A stretch of 6,170 nucleotides of DNA from RUG11551 sp045546875. GTDB taxonomy: Bacteria; Planctomycetota; Planctomycetia; Pirellulales; Thermoguttaceae. Shown piece after piece: positions 1 through 6,170 of the stretch; position 1 is the stretch's first letter; each line of letters opens with the position of its first letter. Position numbers and translations under genes: made by a program. The notes beneath the pieces were generated by a model. The model did no database searches and was not told the DNA's origin. It saw only the letters and a list, made by a program, of their open reading frames with translations. The stretch covers positions 1-6,170 of the forward strand of contig JAZQDP010000330.1 of NCBI GenBank assembly GCA_045546875.1, written 5' to 3'.

Positions 1-79
1 CAACGCGCTGCCCTTTACTCCATGATTCCAGCGTCGCTCGCTCTTCATTTGTCAATTCAATTTCAACCGCTTGTCGCAT
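1..79 (-). CDS. IS630-type transposase, N-terminal fragment cut by window edge
   Basis: Reading leftward from the ATG at 79-77, 26 codons are visible (MRQAVEIELTNEERATLESW, then SKGQRV) before the window ends. The pattern of a short basic start, a run like 'I-x-L-T-x-E-E-R-x-x-L-E', then a basic stretch, is the usual opening of IS630/Tc1-mariner-type transposases, where it leads into an N-terminal helix-turn-helix that binds the element's ends. The DDE catalytic domain would lie outside the window, so activity cannot be judged. The start is supported by a ribosome binding site (AAGGAG) 7 bases upstream. The family call rests on few residues; another HTH-type DNA-binding protein with a similar start is possible. 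Confidence 0.6.
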   Translation of the reverse strand, partial: MRQAVEIELTNEERATLESWSKGQRV

Positions 80-86
80 AGTATTT

Positions 87-92
87 CTCCTT
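87..92 (-). promoter_or_regulatory. Shine-Dalgarno site of the transposase fragment
   Basis: On the - strand the sequence AAGGAG is followed by a 7-base spacer and the ATG at 79-77. It fixes the transposase start. It also contrasts with the two + strand genes, neither of which has a recognisable Shine-Dalgarno sequence. Confidence 0.7.
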
Positions 93-206
93 TCTAACTA
101 TTAGTACGCAAACAAGCGCTGAAAGGTTCTATTATATATCGGACACTACACTAGCGCCGGAAAAATTTGCGCGCACCCTCCTTCCAAACGCTCAGACGGC
201 TCTCCC

Positions 207-234
207 TTGAACTTAACGGTAATTCCGGTATAAT
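207..234 (+). promoter_or_regulatory. Sigma70-type promoter driving top6A
   Basis: A -35 box TTGAAC (207-212, 4 of 6 to consensus) and a perfect -10 box TATAAT (229-234) are separated by 16 bp. Transcription would start near 241 and run right into top6A, giving a leader of about 210 bases that contains the heptamer array and the whole left repeat element. It is the best promoter-like sequence seen upstream of the gene. The downstream repeat copy and the large ORF lie on the same strand and could share this transcript. Confidence 0.55.
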
Positions 235-236
235 CA

Positions 237-264
237 ATTAGCGATTAGCAATTAGCGATTGAGT
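237..264. repeat. Short tandem heptamer array (ATTAGCN)
   Basis: Four consecutive 7-bp units are visible: ATTAGCG, ATTAGCA, ATTAGCG and a degenerate ATTGAGT. The unit resembles those in the arms of the 104-bp elements (NNTAGCN, or AGCTANN in the other register), so it probably belongs to the same repeat family. It begins 2 bp after the -10 box of the candidate promoter and would include the transcription start. Confidence 0.75.
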
Positions 265-285
265 AAGCTGCCGGCTCTTGGCTTC

Positions 286-302
286 CAGCTATTTGCTTGA
301 TA
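286..302. repeat. Truncated copy of a repeat-element arm
   Basis: The 17 bases from 286 match 329-345 inside the left element at 16 of 17 positions (AGCTATT, then T/A, GCTTGATAA). It abuts the left element directly and looks like a partial duplication of its arm-to-core junction, after which the similarity stops. Confidence 0.6.
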
Positions 303-405
303 AGGAAAGCTATTAGCCACTAGCTACTAGCTATTAGCTTGATAAACCTGATTCATGCGTTATTGCAAGAAACAAGAATAACCAAGCTAGCGGCTAGCAG
401 CTAAT
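302..405 (-). repeat. 104-bp heptamer-armed repeat element, left copy
   Basis: The reverse complement of this segment aligns without gaps to 1632-1735, with 11 mismatches in 104 positions (about 89% identity, counted by hand). The element has three parts: an arm of 7-bp units (AGCTATT, AGCCACT, AGCTACT, AGCTATT, from 308), a 43-bp unique core (341-383), and a second arm of 7-bp units (AAGCTAG, CGGCTAG, CAGCTAA, 384-404). The arms next to the core are imperfect inverted repeats of each other, 15 of 19 pairs, so the element alone could form a stem with a 43-base loop. It encodes nothing and resembles a MITE or a short heptamer-repeat element of the cyanobacterial STRR kind. It lies in the top6A leader. 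Confidence 0.85.
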
Positions 406-449
406 CCCTTCCCAGTTCCGCGCAACAATTATTTCCTTTTATATAAACC

Positions 450-1619
450 ATGGCGAAGAAGAAAACCAATCCAACCGAAGTTGTCGAACCGAGTCCGAAA
501 CCGCGCAAACGTGCCGTTAAACTCAACGAAAAAGATACGCGAACGCTCGAGGCGCTTAATCGGCTGGCTCAATCCGTTATCGACGCGGCAAACGGTGTTA
601 CCGATCCTGAAATGTTTATTCCGTCCAGGAGTTTATCCAACGTCTGGTTCGACGAAAAAAAGCGCATTATTCAAATGGGCGATCGAACGACTACCCGGCA
701 GCTGTTCAATCTCTCGCAGGCGAAGGCGTTTATGCAAACCATGCTCGTCGCCTCCGGGACGTCCGAACTGATTCGGCAAGGGAAAACAACCTCTATCCGA
801 GGTCTGTACTACCTGATGAAGCACACAATCGAACACGCCAAAGAAGAAACGTTTAACGATCAAAGCGAGTCCGACCCGATTATCGAAGATTGCGAAGTCT
901 TGCTGGAATGTCTTCGCGAAGAGATGCACCTGTACGCTCAAACCCGCGGTGCGATGGTCGGCATGATTCAAATCGTCGATAAAGGCGATACTATCGACTG
1001 CGCCCGGATGGGGTCGGGCGGGTATGCAGTTCCCTCAATCGTCGAGCCGGACGTGATTCAGTTCAAAAACTGCAAAGCCGACTTTATTCTCCATGTCGAA
1101 AAAGACACCGTTTGGCAACGGTTCAATGAAGATAAATTCTGGAAAAAGCACAACTGCATCCTTACACACGGGTCTGGTCAGCCACCGCGTGGAATGAGAC
1201 GGCTATTATACCGAATGAACAAAGAACTGCATCTGCCTGTAATTTGCCTGCTGGATAACGACCCGTGGGGATACTACATCTATTCCGTAATCAAGCAGGG
1301 GTCAATCAACCTGGCGTTTGAATCCAAACGAATGGCTATTCCCAGCGCGAAATTTTTAGGGTTGCGGTCTAAAGATTTCGTTGAATGTAATTTGTCGAAA
1401 AGCGCTCGAATCAACCTGAACGATTCCGACCGGAAACGCGCCAAACAAATCGCAGAATACCCGTGGTTCAAAAATAACAAGCCATGGCAGCAGGAAATTA
1501 AATTGATGCTCGAAAACGGGTTCAAACTTGAGGTTGAATCCCTGATCAGTAAAGACATTAGTTACGTAACGGAAGTATATACGCCTCAGCGGATTGCCGA
1601 CCAGGACTGGCTGGACTGA
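450..1619 (+). CDS. top6A: DNA topoisomerase VI subunit A (Spo11-like)
   Basis: This is the DNA-cleaving subunit of type IIB topoisomerase VI, which cuts both strands through 5'-phosphotyrosyl links and, with the ATPase subunit B (A2B2), passes a second duplex to relax or decatenate DNA in the cytoplasm. Motifs are in family order. The 5Y-CAP domain carries S-I-R-G-L-Y-Y at 115-121; Y121 is the likely catalytic tyrosine by analogy with Spo11 R-D-x-F/Y-Y. The Toprim domain has E217 and D269-N-D271-P-W-G, and the basic T-H-G-x-G-x-P-P-R-x-x-R-R stretch lies at 239-251. The 52-residue gap from the glutamate to the first aspartate equals that in the Methanocaldococcus jannaschii enzyme as I remember it. 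At 389 residues it is slightly longer than archaeal proteins, with a Lys/Pro-rich tail of about 25 residues at the N-terminus. The ATG at 450 is the first start after an in-frame TAA at 444-446; there is no Shine-Dalgarno sequence. Subunit B is absent here. The gene lies between two inverted repeat copies. Confidence 0.93.
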   Translation: MAKKKTNPTEVVEPSPKPRKRAVKLNEKDTRTLEALNRLAQSVIDAANGVTDPEMFIPSRSLSNVWFDEKKRIIQMGDRTTTRQLFNLSQAKAFMQTMLVASGTSELIRQGKTTSIRGLYYLMKHTIEHAKEETFNDQSESDPIIEDCEVLLECLREEMHLYAQTRGAMVGMIQIVDKGDTIDCARMGSGGYAVPSIVEPDVIQFKNCKADFILHVEKDTVWQRFNEDKFWKKHNCILTHGSGQPPRGMRRLLYRMNKELHLPVICLLDNDPWGYYIYSVIKQGSINLAFESKRMAIPSAKFLGLRSKDFVECNLSKSARINLNDSDRKRAKQIAEYPWFKNNKPWQQEIKLMLENGFKLEVESLISKDISYVTEVYTPQRIADQDWLD

Positions 1620-1631
1620 GTTTAATTAGCT

Positions 1632-1735
1632 TCTAGCTCCTAGCCGCTAGCTTGGTTATTCTTGTTTCTTGCGATAATATACGAATCAGGTTTATCAAGC
1701 TAATAGCTAGTAGCTAGCAGCTAACAGCTTTCCTT
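1632..1735 (+). repeat. 104-bp heptamer-armed repeat element, right copy
   Basis: This is the inverted partner of 302-405. Two long blocks are identical: 32 bp starting at TAGCCGCTAG (1641) and 34 bp ending at 1717. Mismatches cluster at the outer left end, in the core around 1673-1682, and near the right end; 9 of 11 are transitions. The right arm is a clean heptamer series (AGCTAAT, AGCTAGT, AGCTAGC, AGCTAAC from 1698), and the left arm extends one unit further (ATTAGCT, 1625-1631) than the left copy. It starts 12 bases after the top6A stop and ends 28 bases before the next ATG, filling most of the intergenic gap. No T-run follows, so it does not look like an intrinsic terminator. Confidence 0.85.
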
Positions 1736-1763
1736 CCCTCGCAACTCGCAACTATACAATCAC

Positions 1764-4700
1764 ATGAAATTCACATCATTATCGCCGATAAACCGAGAGC
1801 AAGCTGAACGAGTTCTCGGCTACCTGAATTTTTCAACAGGAAGTTTTGACCCGAAATTCTATCGGGACTTAAACGACTTGTTCTACGACCTGGACGTTCT
1901 TAATCGGAACGTTCCAATAAAACCAAACGTCTTCGACGTCAACCAACGGTCTGCCGATAAACAGAAATTCTCTGAATTTACCGCCGACAAGCCGGAAGAG
2001 CGCATTCCAACATATCAGGTCGTTTATAACATTTTAAAAGAAGGTCTGATTACTCTCCAAAAAGAAACGACTACGTTCAAAAACAACGCACAAGCTCTCG
2101 GCGCTTTGTGTTTTACATTCGACCACGTTTTGCCGGCATACAAAGAATTCCATAAAAATCTGTTATTCCACAAAACGGACGAAGAACTGTTTACGTCCTT
2201 TTTCATAGCCAGAACGATGGAATACGTCCTTCAGGCAGAGGCTCCCTGGGACGACTTCAAACAGGCAGAAATAATTCAGCGTCTTAACGATTATGTCGGG
2301 TACCGCCCCACGGCGGTTTTACATAACCGTCAAAAAATGCAGCCGTATTCTCATGAATTTTTTCAGCCAATCCCTCTATATATAGAAAATGCCGGCATCT
2401 GGAAAGGACCTTATACAGACGTCTGCGAGGTAGCGTTAAATATTCTTCGCAATACAGACGAGTCCATTTTACAAAAAGCGTACTTCGATCCAGCCAATAT
2501 GCGCGAGTTGGCAATCGACGTTCGCGCACTAGACTTTGACCATCCTGTCAACCGCCGGCTGAACTATCCATTTGGTTCCTGGGACGCAACAAGCGTCGAT
2601 AACAAAGGCTTTTTCCGTCGATATATTATCCATCAAACCACGCTCGACGCCATCTGCAGCCGAACGAAATCAACTCAGCTTCCATACGACGAAGTCATTT
2701 ACGAATCGGGGGCGGTGTTAGCCGGCACAATGCTCATGGGAGCCTCGATTAACGGCTCCTGCCCGGATTCTCACGACAGTTCCGTTACGCTTTCAACACT
2801 GCTTCCTATCGTTGCCCAGTATCGAGACGAGTTCTACGAATCTTTAATGGAGAAATCTCCCGAACCCATTAAAAACAGGCTTATCGAAGAAGTAGCAACG
2901 TATCGACAACCTTTTGGCGCGGCAAGGCAGTATTTCAACCAGGTTTTATCAAAAATGCGGGCTGAACAGCTGCAAAACGTTCAGTTGTCCCGCCTCTTTT
3001 CGTGGATGGGATATACCGACGCCGCTCGAGATCGAGCCGATATGGTCAAAAACATTTCCGCTCGAATGAGAAGCCAAATCGAGCGGTTGATTACCCGCTG
3101 TCATTCGCTTCTGGACGACAACGCTACTAAAGAAGTCGTCCCGCTGATTCGTAACATCGAAGACATTCTGCAAGACGGAATTCAATGCGGAGCGTTCGTT
3201 GACCCGTGGAATATTCTCGGCTTTGAAGGTCAATTCCCCCTGTTTCATTCTGCCGAGGACTCGACGCCGGATCAACGAGTTGACGAACTTATCAACATCA
3301 TCAGCGCGATTTTCAGCTTGTATTCCAGGGCAATGCGTCAATCGGCAGCGGCAAACGACCAGGAATTAAAAAACCATTTCTCAACCAGAATGCTCCGATT
3401 GGCAAACTGGTGGGATCAATTCGCTTCCATTGAAATCTCGTCTTTAGACGGCATTTCCGGAGAGGACAGTTGGAAATCCGCCAACCAGGTGGCAGACGCT
3501 CTTTTCGTTTGGAAAAAAGCAGGCTCGGCTGCTGGCGACATTAAATTTTGGCGCCCGCAGGTGGAATCGTTCGACTCTACAAAAGCCTACGCTCTGTTGA
3601 TCGAAGAGCTTATGGATCAGGAAGATTACGTTGCCGCCATGGCTCTGTTAATGAACTGGCTGAGCTATTCAGACAACATTGTTCTCGACGATGGCGATTA
3701 CTCCATTCACCCACTCATTCTTCGCTGGATGGAAGATCATTGGTTTAAATCAACTAAAATTGAGCGTATTGAAGGGCGTCGCGGAAATGAAACCATCGAC
3801 GGCTGGGACGCTGCCAAAAAATTCATCGATTTCCTTGAAGCAAACGCCGGCGCGTATTGGGAAATTCCACATCTGGAAGTCGGACAGGGAAAATTCCCAA
3901 CGTTCCAGGAATTCAAAAAAGAACTCTCCGAAGACCCGTTTAGCGACGATGACGATTTCGATGATAAATTTCTCAATTTTATGGGAATGCCCAAACCGCC
4001 CGCTGACGATGAAGATCTGTACAATCCTCTCAATAACGAGACGGATGATGAAGCTGATGAAATTGAAGAAGATGAAGAAGACGATGAAGACAATCTTTTT
4101 CGCAATGCCTATCAAGACGTTGTCTATCGCGACACAACCGACGATGGAATCGATAGCGATATGATGGACGATAAAACCTTTGACCCTCTTACCGATTTTG
4201 AATTAACGGAAGAAACAGAACGGATTAGCGACCGACTTCTGTTTTGGGTTACGGTCGCCCGGCTATGGAAGATGTCTGCGGTATTCTCTTTGAACTATGC
4301 AGACTCTCACCCGGACAGAGACGAGACCTTGGCGTCGTGGGCAAAAATCTGCCAGAAAAAATTGCGCCAGCTGTCGATTCTGGCTTCAGAGGTGGAAAGC
4401 TATAACGTCCCCTTGCCCTCGGATTCGCGGCAATCTTTAATCGATTATGAACAGCGTCGATCTATCAAAGACGGCATGCTGGAACGCATCGTTACCACAA
4501 TCGTCGAGTTGGAAGACGTTTGTCGCATACTCAATTCAACCAGTTCTTTGCCAATTCAAACAAAAGGCAATTCCTGGGAGTCAATCAGTCAAAGCGTTTT
4601 GCAGGCAATGGTTCAATCCGACGTCGAAAAACTTCGTCAATTATGGAAACCGTTTTTGAAAGTTCTTTGCGATCAGACGCTGTTATACCGTCCCGTTTCC

Positions 4701-5948
4701 CGCGGTGGAAAAGTCAACGATACGGCAAAATCCAAAGGGGTTCAGATTGTCATTCAGCGGCTGCTCAATTCGTTGCCCAAGCTGGGTCTGATGGAATATT
4801 CCCTCGACCTGCTTAACGCAGCTCAAAAAATAGAACGCATTCATTCCGTAGGCATGGGAGCCGTTACGCGTTTTGATAAAATATTTGAAGTCGCCTGCTT
4901 TGGCATGGTTCGCACTATCGTTGAAACCAGTTCCTCCAAACGCCGCAATTGGACGGTTAATTCGCTAACAGAAACTCTCGAAAAAGTTGCTGAAGTATTG
5001 CTCATGTGCTGGCTGATTCATTCACAGGCAATTCGAGTTTCTTCTATCGAATCCGTTGGTTCAGATACCTTATGGACGCATCTGGAAAAGTTTATCAAAA
5101 AATACGGAAAAGATTTCTTTAGTCCTATCAATATGGGGTACGGAAACATTCAGGCTATCCTGCACCAGGGGGTAGACGTCTGGCTAAAAAATCTGATGGC
5201 GTCGCCAGAGCCGGAACTCGGAAAATCGTTACTTGACGATCTGGAAGATAGCAAGATTTCATTTCACGAAGCTTGTCATTGGTTGGGTCTGATTTATGAA
5301 TCGATTTTAGAATATTACGGTTTTTACATCGATTACAACTCCACCACAACCCAGTCAGACAAGGGCGAAATGCTTTACACGCTTCTGGATTTTTTGCGTC
5401 TTTTGGCAAGTTACGACCGCATCGCGTGGAAGCTCATGCCTGTTTCCACTATCCATTCCGCTTTAGTTCATAACGGCAAAATGGAAGCGGCAAGCATCTG
5501 GCTTCAAGCCGTTGCTGAACGCTGTTCCGAAGCGGCAGACGCTCAATGGGATCGATATCAAGCCCTTCAAAAGAAATATGGCATGCTTATGACAGGAATC
5601 GGTGACAGGATTAGCGAACGTTTTGTACGTCCGTTAGAAGTTGAACAGTTATGTTCTCTCATCGAACCGGCAATCAATGAATACCGAGAAAAGAAAGAAC
5701 CTGTTTCATTCAAGATGTTTCTTCGAGGCGTAGATGAATTTGCTCAAGCTCCTCAAGGCAATGGTTTTGAACTTCCGACGTGGTTGGAAGCCATTGAAAA
5801 AGAGTCTCAGCGCATTCGCAATCGTTCCGAAGAAGAAGACGAAATGCTTGATTTATCAGCATATATCAAGCCTGTTTCATTAACAAAAACAGAGTTGCTT
5901 AAAACGATTACCGTCATGAAAAAGCGCATGAGCGATATGGCGAATTAA
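1764..5948 (+). CDS. Large acidic protein of unknown function, 1394 aa
   Basis: I do not recognise a named family. The protein has no signal peptide and no convincing membrane segment, so it is probably cytoplasmic. It is mostly helix-forming sequence. The N-terminal part (about 1-600) has the most conserved-looking motifs, such as D-F-D-H-P-V-N-R-R-L-N-Y-P-F-G-S-W-D at 257-274 and H-D-S-S-V-T-L-S-T-L-L-P at 337-348. Residues 606-634 resemble a TPR-like helix pair. An acidic stretch (723-803) divides the protein, and the C-terminal part (about 815-1394) is again helical and amphipathic. The size and style recall large hypothetical proteins of planctomycetes, from memory only. The ATG at 1764 is the first start after an in-frame TAA at 1722-1724, with no Shine-Dalgarno sequence. 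It lies 144 bp after top6A on the same strand and may share its transcript. A scaffold role or a role with topoisomerase VI would be speculation. Confidence 0.88.
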   Translation: MKFTSLSPINREQAERVLGYLNFSTGSFDPKFYRDLNDLFYDLDVLNRNVPIKPNVFDVNQRSADKQKFSEFTADKPEERIPTYQVVYNILKEGLITLQKETTTFKNNAQALGALCFTFDHVLPAYKEFHKNLLFHKTDEELFTSFFIARTMEYVLQAEAPWDDFKQAEIIQRLNDYVGYRPTAVLHNRQKMQPYSHEFFQPIPLYIENAGIWKGPYTDVCEVALNILRNTDESILQKAYFDPANMRELAIDVRALDFDHPVNRRLNYPFGSWDATSVDNKGFFRRYIIHQTTLDAICSRTKSTQLPYDEVIYESGAVLAGTMLMGASINGSCPDSHDSSVTLSTLLPIVAQYRDEFYESLMEKSPEPIKNRLIEEVATYRQPFGAARQYFNQVLSKMRAEQLQNVQLSRLFSWMGYTDAARDRADMVKNISARMRSQIERLITRCHSLLDDNATKEVVPLIRNIEDILQDGIQCGAFVDPWNILGFEGQFPLFHSAEDSTPDQRVDELINIISAIFSLYSRAMRQSAAANDQELKNHFSTRMLRLANWWDQFASIEISSLDGISGEDSWKSANQVADALFVWKKAGSAAGDIKFWRPQVESFDSTKAYALLIEELMDQEDYVAAMALLMNWLSYSDNIVLDDGDYSIHPLILRWMEDHWFKSTKIERIEGRRGNETIDGWDAAKKFIDFLEANAGAYWEIPHLEVGQGKFPTFQEFKKELSEDPFSDDDDFDDKFLNFMGMPKPPADDEDLYNPLNNETDDEADEIEEDEEDDEDNLFRNAYQDVVYRDTTDDGIDSDMMDDKTFDPLTDFELTEETERISDRLLFWVTVARLWKMSAVFSLNYADSHPDRDETLASWAKICQKKLRQLSILASEVESYNVPLPSDSRQSLIDYEQRRSIKDGMLERIVTTIVELEDVCRILNSTSSLPIQTKGNSWESISQSVLQAMVQSDVEKLRQLWKPFLKVLCDQTLLYRPVSRGGKVNDTAKSKGVQIVIQRLLNSLPKLGLMEYSLDLLNAAQKIERIHSVGMGAVTRFDKIFEVACFGMVRTIVETSSSKRRNWTVNSLTETLEKVAEVLLMCWLIHSQAIRVSSIESVGSDTLWTHLEKFIKKYGKDFFSPINMGYGNIQAILHQGVDVWLKNLMASPEPELGKSLLDDLEDSKISFHEACHWLGLIYESILEYYGFYIDYNSTTTQSDKGEMLYTLLDFLRLLASYDRIAWKLMPVSTIHSALVHNGKMEAASIWLQAVAERCSEAADAQWDRYQALQKKYGMLMTGIGDRISERFVRPLEVEQLCSLIEPAINEYREKKEPVSFKMFLRGVDEFAQAPQGNGFELPTWLEAIEKESQRIRNRSEEEDEMLDLSAYIKPVSLTKTELLKTITVMKKRMSDMAN
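3930..4172 (+). other. Acidic low-complexity segment within the large protein
   Basis: Residues 723-803 of the large protein are dominated by Asp and Glu (for example D-D-D-D at 728-731 and a nearly unbroken D/E run at 761-776), encoded by GAT/GAC/GAA/GAG repeats. This is probably a disordered linker between the two helical halves. Acidic stretches in proteins encoded near DNA enzymes sometimes mimic DNA or bind basic proteins, but nothing here shows that. The repetitive codons also create long open frames on both strands that are not genes. Confidence 0.8.
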
Positions 5949-6170
5949 ACTTTTTTGTTGCATGAATTCATTGGCGTTTGAACTAATATTCATTCTTCAA
6001 AAGAATAAAAAAACACAAACAAACAATTTCCGAAAAATGATAATGCATCACGAATTGCCCTATAAAACAGGCGCGAAAATATAAAATTTCAAAACTTTTT
6101 CAAGTATTTTCAAAAAAATTTAAGAAATTTATTAAAAGCCATCTTGCATTATTCCGATTTATGGTATATT
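5949..6170. other. AT-rich non-coding tail after the large gene
   Basis: These 222 bases are about 74% A+T by hand count, clearly richer than the genes to the left, and hold no credible ORF. A small hairpin (ATTCTT, loop CAA, AAGAAT, 5992-6006) is followed by an A-run, not a T-run, so it is not an intrinsic terminator for the large gene. Poly-A/poly-T tracts are frequent around 6060-6135, which may make the DNA bent. It probably contains the leader or promoter of a gene beyond the window. Confidence 0.6.
6144..6170 (+). promoter_or_regulatory. Weak promoter-like sequence at the right edge
   Basis: TTGCAT (6144-6149) and TATATT (6165-6170) resemble -35 and -10 boxes but are only 15 bp apart, which is short. 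The AT-rich upstream DNA would suit a promoter for a rightward gene beyond the window. Such matches arise easily by chance in AT-rich sequence. Confidence 0.22.

Larger units (their letters stand above)
1..152 (-). mobile_element. Probable end of an IS630-type insertion element
   Basis: The transposase start lies at 79, so the upstream end of its element should lie shortly to the right. Read on the - strand from about 152, the sequence AGTGTAGTGTCCGATATATA has the look of an IS630-family terminus (GTGTCCG-like, next to a TA dinucleotide, the usual target duplicated by this family). The same stretch holds a perfect TATAAT on the - strand (136-131), which could be the transposase -10 box, though I see no matching -35. 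The other end is outside the window, so the terminal inverted repeat cannot be confirmed and the boundary at about 152 is a guess. Confidence 0.35.
80..449. other. Non-coding region between transposase and top6A
   Basis: This 370-base stretch contains no credible gene. From left to right it holds the transposase leader and probable insertion-element end (to about 152), a plain stretch of about 50 bases, a rightward sigma70-like promoter (207-234), a heptamer array (237-264), a truncated repeat arm (286-302), the full left repeat element (302-405), and a short pyrimidine- and AT-rich leader before the top6A start. No Shine-Dalgarno sequence precedes the ATG at 450. Confidence 0.7.

Noticed and set aside
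302..405. CRISPR array or tRNA-like structure in the repeat region.
   Set aside because: The repeat units are 7 bp, contiguous, and have no unique spacers of CRISPR length. No cloverleaf or conserved T-loop sequence is visible.
823..1000. Possible coding start downstream of 450 for top6A.
   Set aside because: A later start would remove the conserved N-terminal 5Y-CAP helices and the catalytic tyrosine region at residues 115-121, so the ATG at 450 is kept.
450..1619. JetD-type (Wadjet) nuclease subunit as an alternative identity for the Toprim protein.
   Set aside because: The order and spacing of the R-G-L-Y-Y motif, E217, the T-H-G-x-G-x-P-P-R motif and D269-x-D271 fit topoisomerase VI subunit A throughout, and no JetA, JetB or JetC neighbours are present.
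2949..3341. A 130-residue - strand frame inside the large gene.
   Set aside because: It lies wholly inside a long well-formed coding sequence on the other strand, has no ribosome binding site, and shows no recognisable motif.
3737..4115. Two - strand open frames of about 120 residues, one serine-rich and one hydrophobic and membrane-like.
   Set aside because: Both are antisense readings of the GAT/GAA-rich acidic segment of the large gene. Repeated Asp/Glu codons read backwards give Ser, Phe and Ile runs. No ribosome binding site or plausible domain supports either.
5992..6013. Hairpin after the large gene as a terminator.
   Set aside because: The 6-bp stem is AT-only and is followed on the + strand by A residues. 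The T-run needed for intrinsic termination would come before the stem on the other strand, so it fits neither direction.

Overview
This window reads as a bacterial chromosome segment with two complete genes, both on the + strand, plus the first 26 codons of a transposase on the - strand at the left edge. A bacterial-type DNA topoisomerase VI A subunit next to a very large uncharacterised acidic protein, moderate GC, and main genes with no Shine-Dalgarno sequence all suggest a planctomycete-like bacterium. That assignment rests on recollection of where such genes occur, not on a marker gene, so it is tentative.

Layout. Positions 1-79 (-) encode the N-terminus of an IS630-type transposase with a strong ribosome binding site; the rest lies outside the window. 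Positions 80-449 are non-coding. They hold the probable end of that insertion element, a good sigma70-type promoter facing right (207-234), a short run of 7-bp repeats (237-264) and a 104-bp repeat element (302-405). Positions 450-1619 encode topoisomerase VI subunit A (top6A), with all catalytic motifs visible. A second copy of the 104-bp element, inverted relative to the first, lies just after the gene (1632-1735). Positions 1764-5948 encode a 1394-residue, probably cytoplasmic, helical protein with an 80-residue acidic segment; I do not recognise its function. The last 222 bases are AT-rich and carry no gene, only a weak promoter-like sequence at the edge.

The most striking structure is that top6A sits between two inverted copies of a repeat element. 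They match at 93 of 104 positions without gaps, and their arms are built of degenerate 7-bp units of the AGCTANN type. Such a pair could allow inversion of the gene by recombination, mark a past mobile or cassette-like history, or pair across the mRNA so that the coding sequence is looped out. No B subunit (the GHKL ATPase) is in the window, so the nuclease/ligase subunit is separated from its expected partner here. The large protein shares its strand and lies 144 bp downstream. Any functional link between the two is inference.
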